Shown here: positions 21,980-32,956 of the stretch, in pieces
Position numbering within the stretch: the first letter of the stretch is position 1
Layout: the number at the start of each line of letters is the position of its first letter
Source of the DNA: Doryteuthis pealeii
Lineage: Eukaryota; Mollusca; Cephalopoda; Myopsida; Loliginidae
Reading direction: 5' to 3'
DNA length: 64,000 nt
NCBI GenBank assembly: GCA_023376005.1
Contig: CM042151.1
Coordinates: 76,292,446 to 76,356,445, forward strand
Notes under the pieces: model-generated
Databases searched by the model: none
The model's input: the letters and a program-made list of their open reading frames with translations, nothing else
Told to the model about the DNA's origin: nothing
Made by a program: the position numbers and the translations under genes

Positions 21980-22264
21980 CAGGGCTGTAGAGTCAGAGTC
22001 GGAAGCAATTTAAGGGTCCCTGGAGTCAGAGTCAGAGTTGGTATAATTTTACTGACTCCAACTTCAGTTGAATTTATACTTTATATGTCTCTAGTTTAGT
22101 CTGTAAAGTTATACAGTGTCCACTCCTTATAAACAGATTATAAAAATCATGGTTTTATATTTGTCGGCCATAATCACTTACTTACATAAAGAAGAGTTGG
22201 AGTCAGAGGTACCAAAAATAGGGGATTTGGGTCAAAGGGTTTGTGTTCTGACTCTACAGCCCTG
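21980..22264. mobile_element. hAT-type MITE (CAGGGCTGTAGAGTC ends)
   Basis: It begins CAGGGCTGTAGAGTCAGAGT and ends ACTCTACAGCCCTG. Flanking 8-mers ATCAAAAT and GTTAAAAT match at 6 of 8 positions, consistent with a worn hAT target duplication. CAGGGCTGTRGAGTCGG-type ends are known from non-autonomous hAT elements in many animals. The interior is GAGTCAGAGTC-rich and non-coding. Confidence 0.75.
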
Positions 22265-22424
22265 GTTAAAATTGATTTCCTGGACAGTGGCGTACATCCC
22301 AAAGTCTGTCTCAAGTTCACAAAATTTGAACGAGTGTATAGCACCAACTTTCTAAAAGTCCTACCATAAAATCCAGCATACTGAACTAAGTCCTTGTTTA
22401 TTCATACTTGCTGAAGATTAAAGA

Positions 22425-22600
22425 GTCCAGTCTGCCCTACTATTTACCCGTAGTTGGTGGGAGAATAGTTGGATTCATTCCTTTCCCAAAGGCATTAGTG
22501 CTATAGGAAATGCAAATAGCCTTGTTCAGGATTTGAATGAGCAGCCAAGTCCACTTTCTATGATAATACACCATGAGCCTCTCCAAGGATGATACCTGTG
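22425..22600 (-). mobile_element. tRNA-Gln-like SINE fragment
   Basis: The minus strand reads CATTCAAATCCTGAACAAGG, GCACTAATGCCTTTGGGAAAGG-type and GTAAATAGTAGGGCAGAC landmarks of the family, 3'-truncated. Confidence 0.7.
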
Positions 22601-23039
22601 TAACAAGTGACTTTAGAGCCCAGGAAGGCAAGAGGGTGGGTTGAAGTATTGCTAGTGTCAATGGTGATCCTTCACCTTGAGGTACAGTCTTCAGTTCTTC
22701 TAAAAAATGGTGAATTCTTTCATGGCATTGGGACCACCAGTTTGTTAAGTTGAAGGCACATTCTTCCAAGGAGACTGTAGGGATACTGGATCATGTGAGT
22801 GTGTTTCTCAAGTGGTTCCAATATCTTCATTTGGGGCCATGACATAAACTGAATCTATGGCCCATCTCACTAAAGTGGATGATCTTAGAGAGGTGATTGT
22901 CAGCATATATAAATGATATGTCCAGATGAAGAAATGTCAGTAAATAAGAACTTCCATGCTTGAAAAAAAACAAAAAAACAAAAACAAAAAAACAGATTTC
23001 GATGTGAGGAACTCTTCTGAAGGCGGCGATTCTGGAAAG

Positions 23040-23520
23040 CTTCAAGTTTCTTGATATGTTTATGGACTGCAGTTAACCATATAGATCTCGCTGATGAAAC
23101 AGGAATTCTTCCAACTGTAGCAGTGTTAATACTACTGTATCGCTGCATCACTTTAACGAAATACCTGGAGAAAAAAGCTAGATGGAAACTTCACAAGGAT
23201 GCTGCATACTGTTTTGAACAAATCCTGGAATTAGCAGCCTTCAAAACAGCAGTTGAACAGCCACTTACCTCCCATCTCACAAACCATCCAAGTAAAAAGA
23301 GCAAGACATTCTGTGCACTGCTGGAGAAGTCAGTATGAACTTGTGAGCAATGTTCACCTATGGACTCCTACATATGGACACACCAGTGTTGGCTGACCAG
23401 CAAAAACTTATATTAACCAGCTCTGTGCAGATACTGGATGCCATTTAAAGAACTTGCCAAGAAGGATGACTGTTATGGACGGATGGTGAGAGAGAGTCAA
23501 TGGCATCCATTCTGTCAGTA
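23040..23520 (+). mobile_element. Degraded C-terminus of a non-LTR retrotransposon ORF2
   Basis: The frame at 23051-23338 reads NHIDLADETGILPTVAVLIL, CFEQILELAAFKTAVEQPLT and SHLTNHPSKKSKTFCALLEK. After a break it continues HLWTPTYGHTSVG, then with in-frame stops PAKTYINQLCADTGCHLKNL and MTVMDGW. The GHTSVGRPAKTYI/DGWRERV type of tail is characteristic of the C-terminus of LINE ORF2 proteins, downstream of the reverse transcriptase. Several stops show it is dead. The reverse transcriptase domain itself is not present in the window. Confidence 0.7.
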
Positions 23521-23582
23521 GACATTGATGGTGATGATGAATGTGTGGTCCAGAAATTTAGATAAGTCCTAATTCAGTCTGT

Positions 23583-23850
23583 TAATATCTATCTATCTCA
23601 GTTTGGTTTTATTTATCTCAGTCAGTTTATATTTATCTATATCAGTCTGCTCATATCTACTTCAGTCCGTTCATATCTATCAGTCTGTTCATATCTATCA
23701 TTTCAGTCTATATCTATTATTTCAGTTGGTTATATCTATTTCAAATCTATCTATCTCAGTTTGTTTATATCTATCTATCTATTTCAGTCTGTTATATCTA
23801 TCTCAGTTTGTTCATATCTATCTATCTATCATATCTATCTATCATGCTAC
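23583..23850. repeat. Imperfect TATC/TCAGTCTGT repeat at the ZNF2 3' side
   Basis: CTATCTATC tetranucleotides alternate with TCAGTCTGTTCATAT blocks. It starts immediately past the ZNF2 stop codon and so would form its 3' UTR. A TTTATT at 23608-23613 is AATAAA on the gene strand, a candidate polyadenylation signal. Confidence 0.75.
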
Positions 23851-24950
23851 TGTTTTTTTTGAATGTTTTTTCATATGTCTCTTCAGACTTGAACTTTGAG
23901 AAAATGCAGATTCACAAATCTCACAATGGAAAGATTTTTCACCACTGTGAGTTAACATATGTTTTCCTAAGCTTGATTTCTGAGCAAATTTTGAACCACA
24001 AACATCACAGTTAAAAGGTTTTTCCCCAGTGTGTATTCGCATATGTATTCGCAGGTTGGCATTTTGTGAAAAGTCTGAGCCACAAACATCACAATGGAAT
24101 GGTTTTTTTCCGCTGTGTGTTAGCATGTGTTTTGCAAATTTGCATTCTGTGAAAATTTTTGAACCACAAACGTCACAGTGGAATGGTTTCTCTCCAGTAT
24201 GTGTCACAGAATGTCTTCTCAAAAGAGAACTTTTTAAAATTTTGACCCACAAACATCACAGGAGAAAGGTTTCTCACCATTGTGGTTTTGTTTGTGAGTC
24301 TTCAAACTGGAACACTGTGAAAATTTTGCATCACACAGATCACAGTGAAATGGTTTCTCTCCAGTATGAGTCCGCATATGGTTTCGCAAAGTTGACTTCT
24401 CAGAAAATCCTGCAGCACAAATTATACACTGGAAAGGTTTTTCTCCAGTATGTGTACGTACATGAGCTGTTATATTTGATGCTTGTGCAAATTTGGCCCC
24501 ACAAATGTCACAGGTGAAAGGTTTTTCACCCGTATGTCTAAACATGTGTCTTTTCAGAGCAAAGCTTTGTGAGAATTTTGATCCACAGACATTACACTGG
24601 AATGGTTTTTCTCCAGTATGTGTTCGCATGTGTCTTTTAAGTCTGGACCTTTCTGCAAATACTAAACGACAAACTTCACAATGGAAGCGTTTTTCACTGT
24701 CGTGTATTCTCATGTGATACTCCAGATTTGCATTATCAGAAAAAGTGCAGGTGCAAATCTTACAATGGAAGAGTTTTTCTTTCTTTTGCTTTCGTTCTGT
24801 AGTTTGTTTGGAAATGCCAGAGAAATTTGAATCACGAGACTTCCTTTTGGGTTTTCTTTTGTTATTTGCTTTTTCCATATCTCGATCTATAATCTCAAAT
24901 ACCAAATCTGTATGTTTGAAAATGTAAATGTATTTTTCTATGATCAGCAA
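23842..24950 (-). CDS. ZNF2: 11-finger C2H2 protein with one frameshift
   Basis: Predicted nuclear DNA-binding protein. The 5' frame (24234-24950, 238 codons) has a basic N-terminus with a KRKPKRK NLS-like patch and fingers 1-6 plus the start of finger 7. The 3' frame (23842-24252) carries the rest of finger 7 and fingers 8-11, ending RHMKKHSKKTVA. The break is at 24231-24245, where TTTTTAAAATTTT lacks one base. Adding one base in this run would keep CGSKF and the following finger helix in register. Helix -1/2/3/6 residues: DANY, ESRR, QFAR, QSNA, ESTN, QSST, (KSLR), TCKK, QANI, QSSK, QSSR. The likely start is Met25 (MEKANNK, 24878) rather than the first ATG. Fingers 1-2 and the last closely match ZNF1. 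The break may be a real null mutation or a homopolymer consensus error. Confidence 0.88.
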
Positions 24951-25070
24951 AGTGGTTTAATATGAAATTCTGCTGCTGCTGCTGCTATTTTCCAACAAAT
25001 CAATCTGCAGATGAAAAGTTTTTTTCTGCTTTAGATGTAGACTTTCACTCAACATAGTAGGACCCTGAAA
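24951..25070 (-). other. ZNF2 leader with candidate splice acceptor
   Basis: On the minus strand TTTTGGTTTGCTTTCAG ends at 25065, making 25064 the first exon base. The leader includes an AGC/CAG run of five units (about 24970-24985) and a short upstream ATG frame that stops before ZNF2. A weaker acceptor-like site (GAGATTATAG) lies close to Met25. Confidence 0.6.
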
Positions 25071-26544
25071 GCAAACCAAAAATTAAGTATAAGAACATTT
25101 CATGAAAGAATAGATAATATTGAAAAATTACATGAAAAACAAACAAATTAAATACATTTATAAATTAAATATATACATAGAAATAGGGTACAATAGTATC
25201 TAGCAGTCAAAATGATTGGATCATACACAAGCCTCATTTGAGCATCCATTCCTTTTTGTTTGTTATATAATTAAGGAGCTTAGGTCATTAAGGGTTGCAA
25301 AACAATCAGTTTTGGTAAAAATTAGATTATGGGTGAAAAAAGTGGAAAAATATTTTGAAAGGAAGGCTCTAGCTGGAATGCATTTTGAATTACTATTTGA
25401 ATTCCAGCCAGAGAAAATTCCGATGCTAAATATTTTGGGGATTGTTTGGTTATAATAACAATATACAATAGAATTAAAATATACAGAAATAAGGGAATAA
25501 TGTAAGAAAAATAATCAGCTGATTAACGGTAATCATAAAAAAGGAAATGAGAATTAAAAGTGAAAGGCAGTGGTGAACAGAAGGTGACAGGAGAGTAACA
25601 CGATGCCAACCTTAGCTTAGCCAAAAAGCAGTTGGCCTGCTTTCCTTCTTTTTCCAATTGGCTCATCGGCGGAAGTGATAAGTTTACTAGCTCTAATTAT
25701 GCAAATTCTGTTATTATAAACATCTCTATATCTCTCTGTGTGTGGCTGACTACTATAGAATGATCAAGAAGCTTAATAGACTTATTGACAAAAAAGACTT
25801 GCACTCTACTTGGTTTTTAAAAGCCAGCACAGGGTTACCTGGGATCTTAATTCAACAGTCATTTTCACACACAAAGAAATGAGCACATTTATAAGAAACA
25901 AAGACCCAGTACATCATATTGTGATAGTTATATAATTGTCCAAAGATGAAAATATTAGGTGGAAAAGATCTTACTTACATGTAATACAAACTTGATATAA
26001 AATAATAATACAGAGATGGAGGTATGCATCCTCTGACCACGCCACACAAAAATCTAAAAGGACGCAGTAAAATCTTATCCATGTGTCCCAGGTACATATC
26101 TAGGGATGCAATTTTTCCATAAAACAATCCTTAAATGTTGCACACAACCAACCCGTAACAGGTGTAAGTTTCCACAATTTCGCAAAAAGTAGCTTTATTT
26201 TTCTTAAATAGGAAACTTCCACTGCCAACATCATGAGAGAATTTCTAACATTGTGCCTAACTCAGGTATTGCCTGACTTTGCTGTAAATACTCCTGCTTC
26301 ATTTTTTGTTGGTATTTTTAAAAAAATTCAAATTTTTTCACTGAACAATTCAATTTTGTGAGAAGGGTGATAAATACATTTCAATATTTTCTTAGAAACA
26401 AATTACATGGGATAGGATACAAGAGATCGTTTTAGTTGTTTCATTAAAGAAAACTTTCACATCCCTTTTCCCCAATTCATAAATAAAAACCCTATAATTT
26501 AAGAATTAAATTAAGAAACTTTAGTTGGGAACCATCAAATTTAT
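25071..26544. other. Intergenic DNA, no recognised gene
   Basis: It may include the ZNF2 first intron. The 79-codon frame at 25216-25455 lacks family similarity that I recognise and its composition matches its surroundings. No clear repeat ends. Confidence 0.4.
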
Positions 26545-26665
26545 GTGGTGTAATGCTTAGCAAGGTAGATTTGCAGATCATTGTTCAAGAATTTGATTCT
26601 CAATGGGTCTCATACTTCTAGCCTTGTGCCGTACCTAAACTAAGCTTACTAAATATCAATTAACT
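26545..26665 (+). mobile_element. tRNA-derived SINE, single copy of the 127-bp unit
   Basis: TGTGGTGTAATGCTTAGCAA, TTTGATTCTCAATGGG, CTTCTAGCCTTGTGCC and CTAAACTAAGCTTACTAAAT follow the same order as in the tandem array at 39158-39745. Confidence 0.8.
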
Positions 26666-26859
26666 TTATCAGAGAGACTGCCATTGAAAAAAGGGAAATG
26701 CAGAATAAAATGTGCCATGGTTTTAGTTATTTTTTTTGTTATTTTTTAGAAAAATAAGTTTGGAGGTTGACAAAAAGAAAAATAACAGGGAGATTTCACA
26801 AAAATAAATCAATATCATTAAAAATGGGACCACAACTTTATTATTATACTACTAGCGGG

Positions 26860-27205
26860 ACCCGTGGAATTTCCTCAAAATGAAACAAAAATCAAGAGGA
26901 GCTATTTAAGCCAGAAACAATGATTTGCAATTTCAATATCACAAATAAAACAAACTTCTTTTTTTTCAATTCATTTTAATTTTTACATTGGGCATTTAAG
27001 CGATGCAAAACCATTTGGAATCTTTTATTTTTAAAATTGGGTGAAATGAAATCGGACAAATAAGAAATTTGCAAATAAGTGACACCAGATTATCTGAATT
27101 TACATTTTTGCATTGCATCTTGGACAATTTGGATAGTCTCATTTTTAATGAGAGGGTGTTGCAGGGTGATAACAGACGGAAGATTTAGGAACACCAGTAT
27201 TTTAA
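26860..27205 (-). repeat. Interspersed repeat, inverted relative to 9775-10230
   Basis: ACATTGGGCATTTAAGCGAT, TTTTAAAATTGGGTGAAATG, GCATTGCATCTTGGACAATT and AGATTTAGGAACACCAGTAT match the reverse complement of 9775-10230. This copy lacks the inserted GC-rich block. The 5' side starts near ACTAGCGGGACCCGTGG. Confidence 0.65.
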
Positions 27206-27394
27206 CTATTGTACAATTGGTTCCATTTTTTTCCGGTATCTCTTATAGGTATGAGTAAACAAGGGAGTTATCTCCCTCTAACTCATGTTTTTCATCTGAA
27301 AAAAGTTTCCAATGGGACAAAGTTTACTTCAACGATTAAGCAGAAACCGGTGCTTTCAATGTGATTTTACTTTAAATAACATTAGTTGTACTAT

Positions 27395-27590
27395 TTAATC
27401 CATAGGTGGGAGGGTAAGGGGGTTCATACCTTTCCCAAGAGTATTAGTCTGAAAGTGAACATAATAGCGCGACTGGAGTTTGAACTCACTACTATTGTTA
27501 CAATTTATAGTGTTATAAATTGTTGACAGACCCTGTAGCTGAATATGGGGGGCTGTAACAGTTATGGCGCGAATCTTGCGCGTCATGTCA
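27395..27590 (-). mobile_element. tRNA-Gln-like SINE fragment, diverged
   Basis: Minus strand: GTTTGAACTCCAGTCGC at the B-box position and CTCTTGGGAAAGGTATGAAC in the body. The head carries an unrelated stretch. Confidence 0.55.
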
Positions 27591-28085
27591 TTACTTAGTT
27601 TAGAGAATTAGATGCACCTGGACATTAAAGCAGAGCAGAGGTGCTGCTGCAAGGTTGATATCTCATCCACATTGAAAATATGGGCTAGACTAAATAAAGA
27701 AGCTTGATCAAGTTAATAATAAAAATGTCTTGTAGTTCATTCAATTAATTGCAATGACTAAAATAAGCTCAACTGAAGCCCTTAGTTAAAAAGAGGAAGT
27801 TAGATAGAAGAACTGAACTAGACAACAAGATGACGGCCAGAGAAAGGCCTACTCATGGAAAATTTCATCCAGGAAAGTTACACTGCATAGCCAAAGGTTT
27901 GCAAAGAAATCAGCTTCTTGGATTTGATCTTTCTAGAAATGTAAAAATTAGGAGCTGGAAAATTCTTTTATTCAAATGACCAAACGTTCAACTCTCCCTA
28001 TAATCATAATTGATAAAAAAACATTTTTTCTAAGTTAAAAAAATCTTTTCTTAAGGTCTTTGCTATCTCTGTGCATATCTAGTTG
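27591..28085. other. Intergenic DNA without recognised features
   Basis: No coding frame or paired repeat ends recognised. Confidence 0.4.
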
Positions 28086-28087
28086 TA

Positions 28088-28685
28088 TGTTTGTTTTGTT
28101 TTGTTTTACGGCATATCAACCTCGGTGGGTCATTTAATGCTGACAAAGTTGTGAAATATTCATTCTTAATGCATAATACAATTTTGTTTATAAACTCATG
28201 TTTTTCTATTCAACCCATAGATGGGACCCTAACAGGTACTACCACTCCGAGTCAGGGTTGGACAGGGAGCAATGGTGATGAAGGGTGCTCCACATTCCCC
28301 AAACCTCCAAAAACTGGAACCTCACCATCATATAGAGTTTAACGTCATTCCAGGACATGAAGACCCTCAGCCACCACCTTCTAGCACCCATATGATAAGA
28401 AGTATTGGGGTTGCCATAAGGACATAGGGTTGGGGTAATCATATAGGTGCTAAGACATGATGTGGCCAGCTTATTGATCGAAGGGGGTCTTTCCGACTAC
28501 CCGTCTAGCCCAAGAAAAGCCTAAAGTGGAATATTGCAAGTCATGGACTGCTAAGCCACCTAGGTTCTATCCTTAAGTATCATGGGTCGCCACCCACGGC
28601 CAACAGGTGGCCCATTGGGGGAGTCTTACCCTCTGCAGAGGTGCAGTCGGTGCATTCTAATGCCCCAGCTGACAGGGTGGTCTAG
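28088..28685 (+). repeat. Family A interspersed repeat, full length
   Basis: One of the two most complete copies: TTTTACGGCATATCAACCTC at the start, CCCATAGATGGGACCCTAAC in the middle, GTCGCCACCCACGGCCAACA and CTCTGCAGAGGTGCAGTCGG near the end, closing GCCCCAGCTGACAGGG. Confidence 0.85.
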
Positions 28686-28765
28686 TTGTATGGTTTCAAG
28701 TATTCCTATCTAATACCAATGATTATTTTAAGTAATTATTCTTTATTTAATTTGCATACAAAACA

Positions 28766-29864
28766 GTTATAGGTAGGCACTACCAATTTGTCATCTGCTT
28801 TTCATTTTAAAAACGGATTAGAATTAATTAAATCGATTATTTAAGGTCAAATTTTTGAAAGTAGTAACCTAATGTCAAAGTTGAAAAGTAGTAACCTAAT
28901 GAGCATCAGTAAAAAAAGCAAAACACATTACACATGTAATTTATTTTTAATACATTTTGAACTATTTTTTGGTCAATTTTACACAAATATATCTAAAACA
29001 TGGCCCTAAACGCTGTCTAATTTGACGTGAAATCAGTATTTTACAAAAATAACCACACCCCCTTGAAAAAAAATTACCAAAAATCAGGAATTATCCTATT
29101 TTAATGAAATTTTCAGTATTGATTTATCAATGAATGAATCTTATAATGCATCAATTGTTTTATTTCAAAACTTTCTGATTTAATTAGGTATTTCTGCTAT
29201 GGTAAATTAATATATAAAATTCATTTGAAATATGAAATACCTAATTTCAAGTTTCAAATTTCATATTCTTTGATTCTAAGAACATATCTATTTAATAACT
29301 ACTTTAGTTAATTATCATTTTCTAATAATTTTTGTTGAAAAACTCTATTGAACATTTAGCCCCCCCCCCTTAAACAGAACAAATATCGATGTATATTTTT
29401 ATTCATTTATGAGATAATAGCCGATTAAATGATTATTGAAAAGAGTAAAAAAAAGATCTCTAAAAATTATTTTTTTACTTTTTATTTTAAATTTATTTTC
29501 CGATTTTCGGTAGTTATTTTATACCAGGATATTTCCATTAATTTTTTTTTTTTATTCACACCTTCGGTCTTTTATCTTTTTATTTATACTGTAACTAGTT
29601 TCGAAAGTATATAACCCCACCGATATTTTGCGCCCACAAAATAAGGCGCGGGGTGGGGGTGTCAAGTTAAGTGACCTGAATAAAATCAGAAAGTTTTGAA
29701 ATAAAATAAGTGATGCATTATAATATCCATTCATTGATAAATCAACACTGAAAATTTTATTAAAATCAAATAATTCCCTGATTTTTGGTAATTTTTTTTT
29801 TTTCAATCGGGTAAATTTGTAAAACACAGATTTTTCGGCAACTTTGGCAGTGCCTAGTTATAGG
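28766..29864. mobile_element. hAT-like foldback transposon with perfect 8-bp duplication
   Basis: The element proper is 28774-29856 (1083 bp). Ends are TAGGCACTACCAA and the inverted TTGGCAGTGCCTA, and flanking 8-mers are identical (GTTATAGG at 28766-28773 and 29857-29864). Internal arms around 29069-29183 and 29672-29795 pair (TTACCAAAAATCAGG ... ATAATGCATCA). No transposase frame. Related in its ends to the 370-802 element. Confidence 0.85.
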
Positions 29865-29989
29865 GTTTCATGTAGTAACTTATAATAAGCCTTATTAAAC
29901 AATCATAATTTCAAGTAACTATTACAAATAATTTACAGTTATATAACATCAAATATTCCTATCGAATACGAATAATTTATAAACAGATT

Positions 29990-30200
29990 TATTTGTTCCA
30001 TAAATTACACCCTAACAGGTACTACCACTCCGGAGTGAGAGTCGACATGGGAGTAATGGCAATGGAGGAGTTCTCCACACAACGCTGATCTCCAGAATGG
30101 ATTCTCACATAAATGTAGTTTACTCTCATACACAGGACCCACTTTTTTTGGAGGAGTGTCTCTTTGCAGGGGATACAAATTATTATAACCCCGCCGATTG
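29990..30200 (+). repeat. Family A repeat, internally deleted copy
   Basis: GGTACTACCACTCCGGAGTG, GGGAGTAATGGCAATGGAGG, TCTCTTTGCAGGGG and CCCCGCCGATTG. Same deletion type as 10690-10930. Confidence 0.65.
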
Positions 30201-30204
30201 AAGA

Positions 30205-30884
30205 AAAAGAGCATACCCTAAAATGTTAGAAATAACCTCGACTCTGTTATTTTCTTTAAGCACTTAAGAAAAAAAGAAAAAAATTCATATAAAAATAAAA
30301 CAAATTAACAGAAACGTCATCTTAAACTTAAAAAAAAGATTAAAAAAACCAAAAACTCCAATGATATGATCACGACTGCTTAACATTAAAAAAATAGATA
30401 TTTATATTATTTTCTCTCTTTCGGTAAAAAAAAAAAAAGAAGATTATTCACATATAAAATGCTTACCTTTGAGTAATTCTTTTGATATTAAATTACTTGA
30501 AAAATCTCAGGAACTCTAATAGAGAAAAATGAATACTTCCTCACAAAACGCGTTCAGAAAAAAAAGTTAAACTTGCTACGGATAAAATGTGACTGTAAAA
30601 AAGGAAACTTTATCGGTGACAGATGATATCAGTTCCTTACGTTAAAAAAGTCCGCAACATTAAAAATAAAGAAATAAATTATTAAAAAATCAAAAAAGAC
30701 AACAAACCGAATTTTGTCAATAAAAGGCGCTTCGCGTAGTATAAAAAGTTACGCTAGCAGATCTTTGTTAGTGACTTGATTAATGAATAACTTATTTTAG
30801 TAATAATAATAAAAAAATAGAAATTTTTTTGACAAAATCAATCAATCTAAAAAATCTCCTAAAAACACTACAAAACAACACAAA
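30205..30884. other. AT-rich intergenic DNA
   Basis: A-rich sequence without supported features. Confidence 0.4.
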
Positions 30885-30962
30885 CCAAATCTCTCCGCAT
30901 AAAATAACCCTACAAAAACTTTTTGTAGGGTTATTTTATGTCTAGAGATTTGGTTTGTGTGT
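30885..30962. repeat. Strong hairpin, about 35-bp stem
   Basis: CACAAACCAAATCTCT, then ATAAAATAACCCTACAAAAA, folds back on TTTTTGTAGGGTTATTTTAT and AGAGATTTGGTTTGTG with a loop of only a few bases and one small internal bulge. It is followed by a TG microsatellite and TTTTG repeats. Confidence 0.85.
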
Positions 30963-31059
30963 GTGTGTGTGTGTTTTGTTTTTTTGTTTTGTTTTGGTTT
31001 TTTTTGGTTTTTTTAAGGATATTTTTCTTTGCGCACCTTCCTATCGAATACGAATAAAT

Positions 31060-31425
31060 AAGTTTGGTTTGGTTTCTTTGTTTAATGGCATATCAATATT
31101 CATGGATAATTTAATGACAAAGCCATCCTTGTAGAAGAACAGTAGTACTATATAACTCGGGTTAGGCAATAGTAATGAAGGAAGGTAATAACTTTTTTTT
31201 TTAGATTTTAAATTTTAAAACAATTACCAAAATCAGGGAATTGTCCAATTTTAAGGAAATTTCCACGACTCTATTCACTAATGACGTAATTTTATAATGA
31301 ATAGCTTATTACCAGGAAAAAAAAAACTTTTCATAAAAGTTTTTATCAATTCAAAAAGCAGGGTGATTTGACTTTTGCCAATTTGAAAAAAAACTTTCGG
31401 GTTCCTAATTTTTAAGATAAAAAAA
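31060..31425 (+). repeat. Family A fragment followed by TAGG-type element arm
   Basis: GGTTTCTTTGTTTAATGGCA and CATATCAATATTCATGG mark a short family A start. From 31217 ATTACCAAAATCAGGGAATT begins an arm of the element family described at 28766-29864. Confidence 0.55.
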
Positions 31426-31778
31426 AAAAAAAATTTAATATCTGAAAAAAGTGACTTGAAAATTTAAAGGTTATTTTCTTAAAAATCAAAAGATAATTTT
31501 TTAGCCTTTTTTTCTTTTTTTTTTTTTTTTCGTAGTTTTAAAACAATATTTTTCTTTGAATTGATGGAAAAAAAAGGATTTTCTCTGATTCTGTTGGCCT
31601 ATCTTTATTAACTTAAAATCTAATAGTGAGTTTTAAAAGTCTGAAAGCATCCATATTTAAGTCAGAGATAAAGCTCTATTTAATCTATCTAAGAAAAATT
31701 ATTACTAATTATCTTATTTGCGTGTACGGATCATCAAATATATTTAAAAGAAAGTTATCTCCCCTGATGACCCGGATC

Positions 31779-32376
31779 GGTGTGATACACGATAAGATTT
31801 TACTCGGTAATACTTTTTTGGTATGATTTACTGCCAAACTGTCGCTCGCTCGAATTTATTTATTTTTTGTTTCGTTTTTTAATAAAGTTTTAACTCAAAG
31901 ATCTTCTTAAAATTTATCGAGTGAGGGGAAACATGAAATGATTGTTTGATTTCTAAAAAACAAAAAATTTAAAAAATGTAAAGATTCGTGCATATTAAAA
32001 TAATTGTTAATAAAAAATTTATATAAAAATATAGAATCGTTTTATTTATAGATAAAAATGTAAATAAAATAAAATTCGTAACTAAAGAAAAAATGTTTGT
32101 AGAACCCTAAATTTACATGATTCAAAGTTGTTTTCTTTATTTAAAACTTTCAATTTTCTTAGCTAATAAATATTACGTTTTAAAAGTAAAATAATTGTTT
32201 CATGGCTGTAACCAGTGCCTCTCTAAGTTATCTTATAGGTGCTGGCTGTACCAAAGTGAATTTTGTTTTCATAAAAATTTGTGGGCGTGTCTAAAGCTGA
32301 TGTCATAGGCCGAACTCGAGCGAGTGGCAGTTGATCGTACAAAAAAGTATTACCCGATTTTACTGTATGGTCTCCA
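31779..32376. mobile_element. TIR element, about 590 bp
   Basis: About 65 bp at each end pair: TCGGTAATACTTTTTTGGTA and CGCTCGCTCGAAT on the left, TCGAGCGAGTGG and GTACAAAAAAGTATTACCCG on the right. The interior is AT-rich and non-coding. A target duplication is not resolved. Confidence 0.65.
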
Positions 32377-32529
32377 TGAATTTTTTACCTAGAGAATAAT
32401 GATTGGTAGCACATAGCAGGGTTTTGAATAAAGAGAAACAATTCTCTTAAACCAGTTGACCTATCAACCTGGAGATTCTACTTTACCCACAACTGATTCA
32501 GGGAGAAGAGATTCATGATATAAGGTCGT

Positions 32530-32900
32530 TTGTGCTTCACAGTTTGTGTTTTCTAGGCTGGCTATGGATAAATAATAGGGTAGACTAGGCATTGTAACCT
32601 TGGTAGGGCAACCAGTCTAGGAGAAGGAAAGACTCTGAAATCAGCCCCCTTATCTGTTTTTTAAAATTTTTTTATGGAATATCAACCGTTTCTGGGTCAT
32701 TTAATGCCGAATCATGTAATTTTAGATATTCGGTATCATACAGTATCTGCTGTTGCTTAAATGGTCACCCATCTAAGTAGAACAGGCTCATTGCTGCTTA
32801 ATTTCGGTGATCTAGCTGGGACTAGTGCTTTAGCATGACTTGACTGTAAGCCCCCCTCTCTGTATGGCTGGATAATTTGTCATAATAGAGTGGCCAAATA
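32530..32900 (+). repeat. SINE 3' fragment and family A-like start
   Basis: CTATGGATAAATAATAGGG and GCAACCAGTCTAGGAGAAGG are tRNA-Gln-SINE body sequence (to about 32655). ATGGAATATCAACCGTTTCT and GGGTCATTTAATGCCGA then resemble the family A start. Confidence 0.5.
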
Positions 32901-32956
32901 AATCCCTAATGAGATCTGAAATTGTGTTCGACTTTTGTGGTGATACTACTGTCAAG

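Noticed and set aside
28239..28442. Minus-strand frames such as the 67-codon one here, and 6195-6395, 41881-42228 and 44499-44816
   Set aside because: They are frames within family A copies; the frame is not preserved between copies.
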